64,000 nucleotides of DNA from Azorinus chamasolen (GCA_963576725.1 OY755241.1:72363041-72427040); one strand, 5' to 3'. Shown: positions 54,155 through 64,000, counted from the first letter of the stretch. A program made the numbers and translations. Notes: generated by a model from the letters alone, not told the origin.

Positions 54155-54780
54155 CCTAAAGGCGGGCATATAGTAATCGCATTGTCAGTCCGTCTGTCCG
54201 TCCATCCATCCGTTCCAAATTCGTGTCCCTTCTATAACTTCTTTATCTGTGGATGGATTTCACAATAACTTGGCACAAATGTTCACCACACAGGGTCTGT
54301 GTGTCGCGTTGATCTCCCAGGTCAACGGGTCAAAAGTCAAGGTCACAGGATAGAATTACTTTGTACCAAATATCGTGTCCGGCCTGTAACTTCTTTATTA
54401 ATGTATTTCAATATAACTTGGCACAAATGTTCACCACACAATGACAATGTGTCGCGTTCAACTCCAAGGTCCATGGGTCAAAGGTCAAGGTCACAGGGTA
54501 CAATTACTTTGTCACACATTTCGTGTCCGGCCTGTAACTTCTTTATATATCAATGGATTTCAATATGATTTGGCACAAATGATCACCAGACAAGGATAAT
54601 GTGTCGATTTCAACTCCCTAGTCCATGGGTAAAAGGTCAAGGTCACAGAATACAATTACTTTGTCACAAATTTCGTGGCCGGTCTGTAACATCTTTATCT
54701 ATCAATGGATTTCAATATAAATTGGCACAGATGTTCACCAGACAAAGACGATGTGTCGCGTTCAGCTCCCTGGTCAATAT
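54155..54780 (+). repeat. Pearl-like tandem-core repeat, about 120-150-bp unit, truncated
   Basis: Head TATGCCCCTAAAGGCGGGCA TATAGT (small hairpin), then the microsatellite-like GTCCGTCTGTCCGTCCATCC, then four tandem units with CGTGTCCGGCCTGTAACTTC TTTAT, CTTGGCACAAATGTTCACCA and GGTCAAGGTCACAG. It is cut at 54780, where an RT-element tail begins. ORFs across the units are by-products. Confidence 0.75.
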
Positions 54781-55502
54781 GGAAAAATAGTCAAACAGGG
54801 AGAGCCACACACGAAATTACACCGCACCAAACACCATCTAACAAGAAACGGTAAAGCAACAAGACAAAACATAACAGGACGCATATCAAGACGAAACACA
54901 TTAAGCATATTAAACAACAAAATTGACCGTAGGCTGAAAGCAGGAGTGCCGCCTTGGAACGGCCAGCAGCCAAAAACAATAAAAAAGGGCTACTGTGACT
55001 CTTTAACCTGGTTTACGGGTACCCAACCTCGTCCTTATCCCACTTTCACCAAAGTCAAAATGTAAATAAAATTCCTCCTCCAGACAACACCACAACATGC
55101 ATAACGATGTCTGCCAAAATGAAAATGCTTTGAAAATAAACGTTAGAGGTAAACAAGCGACGTCATCATGTAAATGACGTCATAATTTAAAAGTACGGGA
55201 AAACTATTTGAAACACTTCTACACCGACATTTAATAAAACATGAATCGCAAGAAGATACAATTACTAGTGGATATTAAGCATGCACAACTGTTTTGTTTG
55301 AAAAAGAATAAACTTGACATCGTAGACATGTACTCGATGACTATTCAGGTCAGAGCAGCTGTGGAGTAGTCATTTGGGGTACGACAGAACTGGCAAAATA
55401 CAAATATCTAATTTCCTCCCTCCGTAAACGAGTGTCAGAGGGAATCTTCATAAAGTATTAAGCCCTTTCCGTCGTCGCACAAGCAAAGAGGAAAGCATTA
55501 TG
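54779..55502 (-). mobile_element. 5'-truncated RT-element tail, copy A subfamily
   Basis: Near-identical to 8870-9585, from ATGGAAAAATAGTCAAACAG to the last few codons of the RT (plus strand GTCGTCGCACAAGCAAAGAG GAAAGCATTATG). It ends there, directly against the tail of copy C. Severe 5' truncation fits target-primed reverse transcription. Confidence 0.75.
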
Positions 55503-55506
55503 TCAA

Positions 55507-56065
55507 TAAAGTCAAGCAGGCAAAGCCACATGCAAGACGCAACCACCACCAAAACACCGATAGACAGCATGACACACAACCACACACCCAAACGCACACA
55601 CACGAAATGAACACAGAAAACACCAGAAGACACACAAGAACCAGAGACAAACGTTCCACAAATGAACAAATAACAAGCACAAAGACGCAAGGCAAACTAA
55701 AGGAAGGGTGACAAAGAGAGTACCGCCTTGGCACGGTCAGTAGCAAAAACACCACTGGGGGGTTTAAACCGGTTTACGGACGTCCTAACCTCACACTTCT
55801 CTCAAAGTCACCCTAGCTTTACAAATATTGTAAATAAAGGTATCCCTGCTGGACTTACCCACAACATAGGCGACGGTGAACACAGGACAACATGTAAAAC
55901 ATAACATAATAACTGTGACAATCCGTCAAATATGTACTCAATGACTTTGCTGAAGTCAGAGCACCTGCAGGTAAGCCGTTAAGGGCACGACAGGGAAAAG
56001 GTAATACATGAGTCTGGTAAGCTCATCCTGTATCCAAGTTTAAGAGTATACCATCATAGAGTACT
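55507..56065 (-). mobile_element. 3' tail of RT element copy C
   Basis: Same as 48757-49320 apart from small indels (for example a shorter CA run). It starts at AAAGTCAAGCAGGCAAAGCC, so the last few bases (TGGAAAAGTAGT) seen in copy B are missing at the junction with the A-type tail. Confidence 0.75.
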
Positions 56066-56857
56066 ACCCTCGGCCTGTCATCGCGCAAGCAAAGAGGGAA
56101 GCGTAGCTACCGACTGTAAAAGGGTCGATAACCAAACATGCAGTGCGTTGCAATATAATAGGATCATAACCTTTCTTTTTTAAAGTTTTAATGCGTTTTA
56201 TAAACAAATCATAAAAATGGATATGACTCCGAATTTTCCCAAGTTTGTAGATAACATCCCCATAAAATTCTGGTAAATGCCTTGTCGCAGTAACGTCCGT
56301 AGATTGCAATTATATTTATTAATGAGAGGTACATTTCGATAATAACATTTACAAAACGTTTTCCGAAGTTTGTGATATCTGTAACCTTGCTTAAGAAGTT
56401 TATCAGTTATAACTAAATTACGTCTGTTAAAGTCTTCAAGCAAAGAACAGGCTTAGGCAAACCTAATAAGTTGAGAAATATAAACCCCACAAGATGTAGA
56501 ACGTGGCACATCTCCATCTAGAAAAGGATAATTAACAATTTTAAAATTAAAATCTTCTTTTTTATCATATACTTTGGACCAAACGTTATCATTTGTAATT
56601 GAAAGATTCAAATCTAAAAATGAAGCGTTAATGTCAGATTGATTAGCTTTGTTTAAAGACAGTTCTTTTGGGTAAATTGAAGAAATGATAGTATCAAAAT
56701 AAGGATATTCTAAATTCAAAATATCGTCTAAATACCTTGAAGTTTTATTAAAAGCATTAACAATATCGGTCTGTGTATCAGGTTTTAAGCTAAGCATAAA
56801 AACTCTCTCGTAGCAATACATAAACAAATCTGCAACAGGAGGGGCTTCATTTCCATT
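56064..56857 (-). pseudogene. Reverse transcriptase C-terminal half, copy C
   Basis: Reads from GNEAPPVADLFMYCYERVFM (RT motif upstream of the catalytic box), KTSRYLDDILNLEYPYFDTI, ASFLDLNLSI and GVYISQLIRFA to a stop at about 56453. It then continues ACSLLEDFNRRNLVITDKLL, a frameshift at about 56270, and the C-terminal KKGYDPIILQRTACLVIDPF. It is highly similar to copy B but with a longer 5' end. On the minus strand the 5' boundary is preceded by TTTACGTCTCTAG, which resembles a splice acceptor. Confidence 0.75.
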
Positions 56858-56859
56858 CT

Positions 56860-57280
56860 AGAGACGTAAATAATGAGCTACCGCAGAGGAAAATAGTTTC
56901 GATACTTAATTACAAGAGGGGAAAACGTGGTTGAATTTGAAAAATAAGATCATTTGAATCGAGAGTCGATATGTTAATTCAAACACACATGATAATATTC
57001 TCCCGGAGGCTCTTTGGTCAAATTCGAGTTCCGCCGTCTCGGTTTCTGTTTTTAGATAGGGCTAACGTCACTCATAAATCGAAGGAACTGAACAGTCTAT
57101 ATTTCGGTCTATGATAATCGTCGCCCCTGTAAGAGCTTATCAATCAAATTATTATGAGAGTGAAGAGAAAACATTTACTATTTATCTGTAAATCTTTGCT
57201 CCCTGACTTGATTTTTATCAAAAACGCGTTTCGCCAGTGGTGAATTAAATTAATAAAACTGATAAATCAATGTCAATTTG
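56860..57280. other. Unassigned DNA
   Basis: Nothing is recognised. Confidence 0.3.
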
Positions 57281-57284
57281 TATG

Positions 57285-57380
57285 TGGCTTCAGTGGCGTA
57301 ATCGGCAAGCACGACGTCTCTAGAGAGATTAGATTTGGCTTTTGTAGAATCAAGCGCGGGTTCAAATCCAGCTATAGCCA
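57285..57380 (+). tRNA. tRNA-like sequence, probably a pseudogene or SINE head
   Basis: Box A-like TGGCGTAATCGG and box B GGTTCAAATCC are 58 nt apart. The acceptor-like ends GGCTTCA/TATAGCC pair only partly, and the intervening part does not give a clean anticodon arm. Pol III internal promoter elements are present, but a functional tRNA is unlikely. Confidence 0.35.
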
Positions 57381-57389
57381 TTTATTTTT

Positions 57390-58000
57390 TTTATTTTTTC
57401 TTCTTTTTTCTTATTTGTATAATTATTATATTGGTGCCGTTATTATGTCACTAGAGAAGCCTGGTGATTGGATAAAACAAACATACACTAGGGGAAGATG
57501 GAAGTTTCATGAGGACTGGACAAAAAATGTGTCCACTAGAGTGTTCACATGGGTTTTTTAAAGACTTGGTTAAAATGTGACCTCTAAAGTGTCCACAAGG
57601 ATTTTCTGCTATTTGACCTAGTGGCATAGTTTTTGACCCAGTTATACCCACTTTTGAGAGTGTCCTCATTTTTCCGACTATTTATCCTAGTGACATAGTC
57701 TTTGACACCACATAACCAACTTTCAAACTGATCCGAGATTTTATCAAGAAGATTATCAAGATTTAAAAAACAAGCATGAGTAAATAATATGCCCCAGCTC
57801 TGATATGAAATTAAAAAAGAAAATATCTTTGAAATAATTGCACGGGCTATTTCTTCTGGAATCATTCAAAATGGCTCAAACCAAGACTGATGTATGCAGA
57901 CTAAATTTAATGTTATTCATTTATTTTCAGTCTTTTACAAGTTAAGCCTGGGTCACGCTCATTCTACGACCAACTAAAGACCATTGGCAACCAAAATATA
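57390..58000. other. Unassigned DNA
   Basis: GTGTCCACTAGAGTGTTCAC and related GTGTCC phrases repeat loosely at 57525-57670. A 93-codon minus ORF is not supported. Confidence 0.3.
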
Positions 58001-58004
58001 ACAG

Positions 58005-58135
58005 TGTTACATGATGAAAAAGTTGTGACTGGACCTCGAACCCCGGGCCTCTGGCGTACCATGCCAACACTTTACCTACCGAGTTACCAGTAAAGCCTAT
58101 CAAATTATTTTACCACAATCTCTACCCGGCTACAC
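58005..58135 (-). repeat. tRNA-Thr-like SINE, copy 1
   Basis: On minus: GGTAACTCGGTAGGTAAAGT GTTGGCATGGTACGCCAGAG GCCCGGGGTTCGAGGTCC. Box A and box B regions are both recognisable. It is part of a family with copies at 60070, 60325 and 61610. A conserved 40-bp block (TGGTAAAATAATTTGATAGG C on minus) lies upstream. Confidence 0.6.
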
Positions 58136-58231
58136 AAGCAATCATTGACAACCCTTTTGATAAACTATGCTTTTATCCCTTTAATGAGTTAGCATTCTAG
58201 TTTTATCTCATATGAACTATAAAATTGTTAC

Positions 58232-58490
58232 CTGATTATTTCTTGATAGACAAAAAAGATATAGGTCCAGGTAGGCTCATCAGTGTGGGTGGACTGAATG
58301 GTACATCTTATTCTCCCATTCGCTCCATTAGTTCTGTATGGGGCAAATAGTTGCCTCACTTGAGGCCTTATATTACTCGAGGTGTTTGTGCTGCTGACGT
58401 TTGTTGATGGACTGTATTTAACTGCTGACTCACTCAGCAACGAGCAGGCCTCCCTCAACAATGACACAACCCTTTCCTGCTGTGACATAT
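58232..58490 (-). CDS. Isolated exon-like ORF, unknown function
   Basis: On minus, a good acceptor (TTCTTTAGTTTCAG) precedes 58490 and a donor-like CAG/GTAAC follows at 58231. The frame between is fully open: DMSQQERVVSLLREACSLLS, a Ser/Thr-rich stretch with NVSSTNTSSN, then RPQVRQLFAPYRTNG, and DEPTWTYIFF. From memory of the pattern, similar short segments with R-LFAPYR and a Trp-Thr-x-x-Phe end occur in mollusc and cnidarian predicted proteins, so it may be an exon of an uncharacterised (perhaps transposon-linked) gene. No partner exon was found nearby. Confidence 0.4.
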
Positions 58491-58754
58491 CTGAAACTAA
58501 AGAATTATAGAGTTGAAGATCGAGTTGACATTCACAATGCCGCAGAGCTGTTAGGTTTACCATTAAATTTTACACAAAACAAATATTTGCCATTAGATAT
58601 CTTATCCTAGAGTGACCAGTTTTGAAACAGAAGGATTTTCTATCATTACTTGTTTCATATATTTTTTTATTCACTTCAATTTAAAAAAGTGAAACAAGAG
58701 AATAGGTAAAACCAAAGCATCCTCACAGTGACACAGAATAAATGCTTGTTCCAA

Positions 58755-59275
58755 AATCAGGACACACCTTTTAAGTATGAAAAACAAAGGGCAATATCTC
58801 CTAAATTATGCAAAAGAGAGTAAAGGTTATTGTACACTGTACTTCACATCATTGAGATCGATCTACCTATGAAGTTTGATCTTATAGTTTTTGTGTTATG
58901 CTCCGGACAAAATGTAATCATGAAAAATAACAAAGAGCAATAACTGCTAAATTATGCAAACAGGGTAATGATTCTTGTACAATACACTTCTCCTTATATT
59001 GAGATCTATCCACCTATGAAGTTTTGTGTTGATACCTCTTATTATTTTTGTGTTATGCTCCGGACAAAATTTAAGACAATAACTCCTAAAGTATGAAAAA
59101 GAGAGTGATGATTCTTGTACAATGGACTTCTTCTCATTGAGATCTATCTACCTATGATGTTTCATGTTGATACCTCTTATAGTATTTGTGTTATACTCCA
59201 GACAAAAATATGATGGAAGGGACGACAGATCAAGTGGCAACTATAACGCTTACCCCTTCAGGGAGCATAAAAATA
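58755..59275 (+). repeat. Tandem-core repeat, about 155-bp unit
   Basis: Three units with ATTGAGATC.ATCTACCTATG AAGTTT, GTGTTATGCTCCGGACAAAA T, and AACTCCTAAA.TATG.AAA.AG. It ends in GGAAGGGACGACAGATCAAG and the hairpin-like CCCCTTCAGGGAGCATAA, similar in plan to the pearl-like repeats. Confidence 0.7.
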
Positions 59276-59279
59276 TATA

Positions 59280-60060
59280 CATGTGGCGCCAATAAGGACT
59301 GATTGTTTAAACTGTGTAATGATATTTTTGGTAAATTGAGGAAATGCAACCACTGTTTCATATACATTTTTACCAGAGAGGGACCTAAATATTGCCTTTT
59401 ATCATACTATAACCTCCAAACAGCCGCCACATAATTCAACAATTTACATGCATGTAGTAGTGATGGAAGACCGGGTGAAAATATGAATCAGAATCGATTA
59501 TCGGTTGGCATCGCTTTGGCCTTACCAATTAACTAATGGATTATTAATCGATTTAATCAGAAATAAAAACAAAATGTATTCTATCATTGATTTGTGCTTA
59601 CAATTTAAGTAATTTTCATATGAAAGATAATATAGTGTCAAATGATGCTTGATTTACTATATTTGTGTTGCCTTATTAATACTTCTTTGTTTTGTTTGGT
59701 CATTTTTGTGTAATTGACATTTATGTCATTTTATTTACGGTGTCTGTTAACTAACTTCTAAGAAGTATAATTTGTGCGTTTAAATGAACATTTTAAAGTT
59801 TATTCTAATTCCACACCATATGTGTATCACATGACTAATATTGCAATGACAAATTTTATTGGTCGAGACTGGGCCCTTGTCCAAGCAGCTTGCAGCTTTC
59901 ATTATTGCTCACTTGACGTAAAATGGATGTTGAAAGCTAAAACAAATGGTTTGGAGACAATTTCATCCGTCTAACAGTGCACATAAAGTTAATCAAACCC
60001 AGTTTTCGCAGTAATTATCACAGTTGCTTACTAGCTATTGCATACAGTCCTGAGTCGGTG
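59280..60060. other. Unassigned AT-rich DNA
   Basis: A 66-codon ORF at 59774 has no recognised features. Nothing else is seen. Confidence 0.3.
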
Positions 60061-60069
60061 CTGGCAAAC

Positions 60070-60205
60070 ACGTAACATGGTGAAAAAGTTGTGACTCGAC
60101 CCCATGGCCTCTGGCTTACCATGCCAACACTCTACCGACTGAGCTACCAAGCCACACAGTAAAGCCTATCAACTTATTTCACCACAATCTCTACCCAGCT
60201 ACACA
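60070..60205 (-). repeat. tRNA-Thr-like SINE, copy 2
   Basis: On minus: GGCTTGGTAGCTCAGTCGGT AGAGTGTTGGCATGGTAAGC CAGAGGCCATGGGGTCGAGT. The anticodon stem TTGGC/GCCAG encloses ATGGTAA, giving anticodon GGU (Thr). The 5' flank has TTGTGGTGAAATAAGTTGAT AGGCTTTACTG, shared with copies 1 and 3. Confidence 0.7.
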
Positions 60206-60324
60206 CATCCCCTCTACACAATAATTCGTCCCGAATTCTTAATCAAGAATACTCCATGAGCTTCTTATTATTACACATTATCTTCATGTAATCTTCATAC
60301 AAATCACCTTGTGGGTTATTTACG

Positions 60325-60465
60325 TTGGGCGCCAAATGTAACATGGTGAAAAAGCTGGGACTCGAACCCAGGGCCTCTGGCTTACCATGCTCTACCGACT
60401 GAGCTACTAAGCCACACAGTAAAGCCTATCAACTTATTTCACCACAATCTGTACCCGGCTACAAA
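60325..60465 (-). repeat. tRNA-Thr-like SINE, copy 3
   Basis: Best box B (GGGTTCGAGTCCCAGC). Eight bases of the anticodon arm (GTGTTGGC-like) are deleted, so it cannot fold as a tRNA. Followed (minus) by ACATTTGGCGCCCAACGTAA, a block also beside copy 4. Confidence 0.7.
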
Positions 60466-60469
60466 CATT

Positions 60470-61010
60470 CAAATAGCCGTTCTGGTCGGTAAGCGGGAAG
60501 TTGCGAGGTCGTATCTGACCTATCGAAATTACTGTGTTTCTAGCGATTCTCCGCTGTGGCTTCAGAGAAGGAGCTTTTCGCTTTGCAGTTACATAGAATA
60601 TACATTAGACTACTTATTGGCAAAAAGCTTTACCCGGTATACCGTTTGATTAATTGTGAACAGGGGCATGTTTTGGAGAGGGGTAAAATTCGTAAATAGA
60701 AGTTTGACCCCTTGCCTATATATCTAGTGTTCATACATTTCTTTTCTGTCGAGGTTCATAATTCATTGTGACGGTGCCCTGTGGTCACGACGGTTTATTT
60801 GGTGCAAAGAATGTAGTACGTATCTGTGATATTAATTCTAGATAATAAATTCTGTTTAATAATATGGTTTGGATGACAAACTAACTGATATGTGCTCACT
60901 GTTATCAACAAATAATTAAAACATAAATTACGTTGAAACAGCAAAACGTTAGGCTTTTTTTGTGTATAATTTCTGACAAAGTCGACAAATGGCAACCGTC
61001 ATATCCAGAT
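60470..61010. other. Unassigned DNA
   Basis: Nothing is recognised. Confidence 0.3.
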
Positions 61011-61016
61011 TAGATT

Positions 61017-61500
61017 TTATATGAAAGCCTTGTCAGTCTTGTAAAAACCAAATAATTTCCGCACCACAGTTTTCGTATAACTCACCACTTTGGACATGCA
61101 ATGTTGACTAGAGTGGTCTCCCCTCCGGCATGTTCGATGGGGAAAACTGCAGACGCGTTTGATTTGGCATTTTACTGATGGACTTCTTCCAGAACAGGTT
61201 TTAGTCCGACTGTCCTCTTCGCAGGATTCCAAATATTGTTCTTCTTGATCACAACTAATGCAGCTTCCGGTTCTACAGCCGATCACGCCCTTATAATATT
61301 TATATAAAATCTCTTGATTTTTCCAATATTTGTCTAATCTGTTCTTAAAATTATTTTTTGTTTTTGGACATACTACGTAGTCTAGGAAGCTGTTCCATAT
61401 GTTTGCTGCCCTTAACATGAAGCCCCCCTACATGAGGATCTTTTTGCTGTTACCTTTACCTAAAACTTTGTGTAATCCTCTCTCCATTTTATTAAGTACC
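61017..61500 (-). pseudogene. LINE 3' coding end
   Basis: The 133-codon minus frame starts with LRAANIWNSFLDYVVCPKTK NNFKNRLDKYWKNQE, which matches the conserved C-terminal tail of CR1/jockey-like LINE polyproteins (xxxWNxLPxxVVxAxxxNxFKxRLDKxW). The rest (SCISCDQEEQYLESCEEDSR, then a basic Cys/His segment) is less familiar and may be read-through. Upstream residues in another frame (SVLNKMERGLHKVL) suggest a frameshift near 61430. RT is absent. Confidence 0.6.
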
Positions 61501-61609
61501 GACAATCGATTGTTCTTAAACGAAGTCAATTGTCGCAATTGAAAGGTCATAATCGATCCACAATCTGTTGTAAGCGATAATCGACCAATCACTAGCATGT
61601 AGGTTATTC

Positions 61610-61750
61610 ACATTAGGCGCCAAATGTAACGTGAAAAATGTGTGGTCGTACTGGGACCCAAACCGAGGGCCTCTGTTTGACCATGCCAGCACTCTAACCA
61701 CTGAGCTACCCAGCCACACGTTCGGCTGCTTATCGATTTGTCGCACCATA
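61610..61750 (-). repeat. tRNA-Thr-like SINE, copy 4
   Basis: On minus: GTGTGGCTGGGTAGCTCAGT GGTTAGAGTGCTGGCATGGT CAAACAGAGGCCCTCGGTTT GGGTCCC. The anticodon region is altered. The downstream GCGCC(TAATGTG) block matches that of copy 3. Confidence 0.65.
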
Positions 61751-61754
61751 TCTA

Positions 61755-62215
61755 ACTGGCTGCATACTACATAGAATCAGAGACCTATATTATATGTCTC
61801 TAACAGAATCATGAAAAGTTGAAATGATCATTGAATGATTTACAGATTGGTACGAACAGTTCGGGGCAAATCTGTTAAAATAAATTTTAGCTATATGATT
61901 ATTACTGACAAAAGAAGGTAAAACTATATAGGTTTATTGCATTTACTATTGCTAATATAAGTCGTGCCAATTTGCAAAAATCGAACAACCATCTGATATA
62001 TGACGATGTATGGCTTACTGCATGTACCTAATTTCCCTCGTTCTGGAGGGAGGCGACCAACACGCGAAATAAGGCTAAGCATATAGATCTATTTAGGAAA
62101 TATTACATGAAGCGGATTTTTTATTGGAGAATCGACTTTGGTTAGAATCTACTGGTCAGAACCTTTGAAAAGAAAATATTTATCATTCATACTCAATCCT
62201 GCAATCCCGTAGATC
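61755..62215. other. Unassigned DNA
   Basis: Nothing is recognised. Confidence 0.3.
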
Positions 62216-62219
62216 AGAA

Positions 62220-62265
62220 ACAAGAGGGCCATGATGGCCCTGAAATCGCTCACCAGAGGGAAAGA
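62220..62265 (+). repeat. Head of a mollusc tandem-core repeat
   Basis: ACAAGAGGGCCATGATGGCC CTGAAATCGCTCACC contains the palindrome GGGCCATGATGGCCC. This phrase is a frequent start of bivalve and gastropod repeats. No tandem core follows here, so only the end is left. Confidence 0.5.
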
Positions 62266-62269
62266 TTTT

Positions 62270-62735
62270 TAAAGTTTCAACTACATGTATGTTTCTAAAC
62301 AAAACTGGACACCTGTTTTGTGGGGTGTTATTTGACCCTTTCTCTGTATAATTATAATGGCAAGCTTTCTGGGATGATTTGCTTTATTATAAATATTTTC
62401 TAAGTCCAATACTGAACGTTTACCGACCGTTAACTTGGAAAGCATATTTCGCACAAAAAATATGTGGAAAAGTTTCATTTTCCATTACATATTACTACGC
62501 ATAACCTAACAACTCCTTGATATATTGCGTATTTAGAAACGAACGACAACTCTTGTAGAGCACGTTTCGTAAGAAAACCAGTTCACACCGGGACGTTTCG
62601 AACCCCTTCAGAATTAGAGTACTGATGATTGTTTCAAAGCAGAAATTGTATAAAAATCGCGATTTCAACAATTTATACAAACGGAATTGTTATGGAAATG
62701 GAAAATTAAAACTTGTTAACAATAACTAGTGATAA
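62270..62735. other. Unassigned DNA
   Basis: Short minus ORFs only. Confidence 0.3.
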
Positions 62736-62741
62736 TAACCA

Positions 62742-64000
62742 TTGTGATAAATAGAGCATTTGCTCCATAAGAGTAAATGCACTATTTATCACAATGGTTT
62801 CAAATCTACACAATTCTGAAATTTTCCTTTTCTCTAATTAACCCTATTCCTCATATAAACATGTTTTCACGCATTTGCAAACAGAGTAGACCCAGATTTA
62901 CCTCTTTGAATAAGCAGACAACATTTCTAACAGATAACAACCCTATCACTGCTTAGCATGACTTAACCAAGATTAGCACAGTTTGAACTCAGATCTGACA
63001 CATACCGGTATGTAACTTTATATGTGGTTTGTATATGAGTTAAATTACTCCTATGGAGTATACTCTATTTATCACAATGGTTTGAAATATACACAATTCT
63101 GAAATTTTCATCTTCTCTAATTAATGCTCCTTATCAGTAGATTTATTCAAAGAGGTAGGATCTGAAAAAAGCCTTTGTGATAAATAGAGCATTTGCTAAC
63201 CATTGTGATAAATAGAGCAGAAACTCCATAGGAGTAAATGTTCTATTTATCACAAAGGTTTCAAATCTACACAATTCTGAAATTTTCCTTTTCTATAATT
63301 AATGCTCCTTATCAGTAGATTTATTCATAGAGGTAGGATCTGAAAAAAGCCTTTGATAAATAGAGCATTTGCTCCATAGGAGTAAATGCTCTATTTATCA
63401 CAATGGTTTCAAATCTACACAATTCTGAAATTTTCCTTTTCTCTAATTAATGCTCCTTATCAGTAGATTTATTCAAAGAGGTATAATAGTCACTTTATGA
63501 AACCATTGTGATAAATAAAGCATTTGCCTTTGTGATAAATAGAGCATTTATCACAATGGTTTCAAATCTAAACAATTCTGAAATTTTCCTTTTCTCTAAT
63601 TAACCCTTTTCCTCATATAAACATGTTTTCATGCATTTGCAAATAGAGTAGACCCAGATTTACCTCTTTGAATAAGCAGACAACGTTTCTAACAGATGAC
63701 AACCCTATCACTGCTTAGCATGACTTGACCAAAATTAGCACAGTTTGGATTCTGATCTGACAATTCTGAAATTTTCCTTATCAGTAGATTTATTCAAAGA
63801 AGTAGGATCTGAAAAAAGCCTTTGTGAGAAATAGAGCATTTGCTAACCATTGTGATAAATAGAGCAAAAGCTCCATAGGAGCAAATGTTCTATTTGTCAC
63901 AATGGTTTCAAATCTACACAATTCTGAAATTTTCCTTTTCTATAATTAATGCTCCTTATCAGTAGATTTATTCAAAGAGGTAGGATCTGAAAAAAGCCTT
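62742..64000. repeat. Satellite-like array of hairpin F with higher-order structure
   Basis: Hairpin F (CATTGTGATAAATAGAGCAT TTGCTCC / complement) alternates with a spacer CAATTCTGAAATTTTCCTTT TCTCTAATTAA. Hairpins or half hairpins lie near 62742, 63060, 63172-63257, 63350-63410, 63497-63562 and 63828-63908. Two spacer types occur. A short one contains TGCTCCTTATCAGTAGATTT ATTC. A long one contains ATTTGCAAACAGAGTAGACC C and GCTTAGCATGACTTAACC, at about 62803-63010 and again at about 63562-63770, giving a period of about 760-820 bp. The array continues past the window. Confidence 0.85.

Noticed and set aside
57285..57380. Functional tRNA gene
   Set aside because: Box A and box B exist, but the acceptor stem is poorly paired and no normal anticodon arm forms. 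It is kept only as tRNA-like.
60353..60415. Functional tRNA-Thr gene
   Set aside because: Part of the anticodon arm is deleted, and the sequence sits in a repeated SINE-like unit.

Overview
This is a eukaryotic, AT-rich, repeat-saturated window that looks like bivalve mollusc genomic DNA. That is an inference from several things together: pearl-type tandem-core repeats, pogo-like MITEs, an Ngaro/DIRS-type tyrosine-recombinase retroelement, tRNA-derived SINEs, and very low coding density. The species cannot be fixed from sequence alone. There are no bacterial operons and no CRISPR array.

Host coding content is small. The one convincing host gene is a LicD/FKRP-like transferase at 38.7-40.5 kb (+), probably the terminal coding exon of a gene whose upstream exon(s) are not recognised. 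An isolated spliced-looking exon of unknown function lies at 58.2-58.5 kb (-). An unrecognised ORF lies at 13.0-13.3 kb (-).

Layout. 0-8 kb: mostly unassigned, with a 21-bp minisatellite, a TA-flanked MITE, LINE-type (ATTC)n tails and a hairpin cluster. 8.3-11.4 kb: a tandem-core repeat cut by a minus-strand reverse-transcriptase (RT) element, which abuts a 14-bp-unit minisatellite. 11.4-21.2 kb: dense palindromic elements. At least six hairpin or terminal-repeat types recur, and the same hairpin cores sit inside different terminal inverted repeats. 22.4-23.6 kb: a dead LINE with a stop-free GAT/CAT-rich expansion. 24.9-31.6 kb: a degenerate gag / RT / RNase H / tyrosine recombinase / SGNH-hydrolase element of the Ngaro type, whose gag is split by a 1.77-kb pearl-like insertion. 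32-36 kb: tandem-core repeat and RT-element tails. 37.2-37.9 kb: a TTAA-flanked element full of CGTATG motifs. 38.55-43.3 kb: a long inverted repeat, the FKRP-like exon, then an LTR element starting 37 bp after its stop codon. 44.6-48 kb: tandem units in opposing orientation, a high-GC helicase fragment and a Cys-rich-domain fragment. 48.7-56.9 kb: further copies and tails of the RT element, a transposase-like pseudogene cut by a (TA)n tract, and a tandem-core repeat. 57-62 kb: tRNA-like sequences, a cluster of four tRNA-Thr-like SINEs and a LINE 3' end. 62.7-64 kb: a hairpin satellite with higher-order periodicity that runs off the window.

Almost all protein-like sequence other than the FKRP-like exon is transposon-derived and broken by stops, frameshifts or truncation. 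No intact autonomous element was found.
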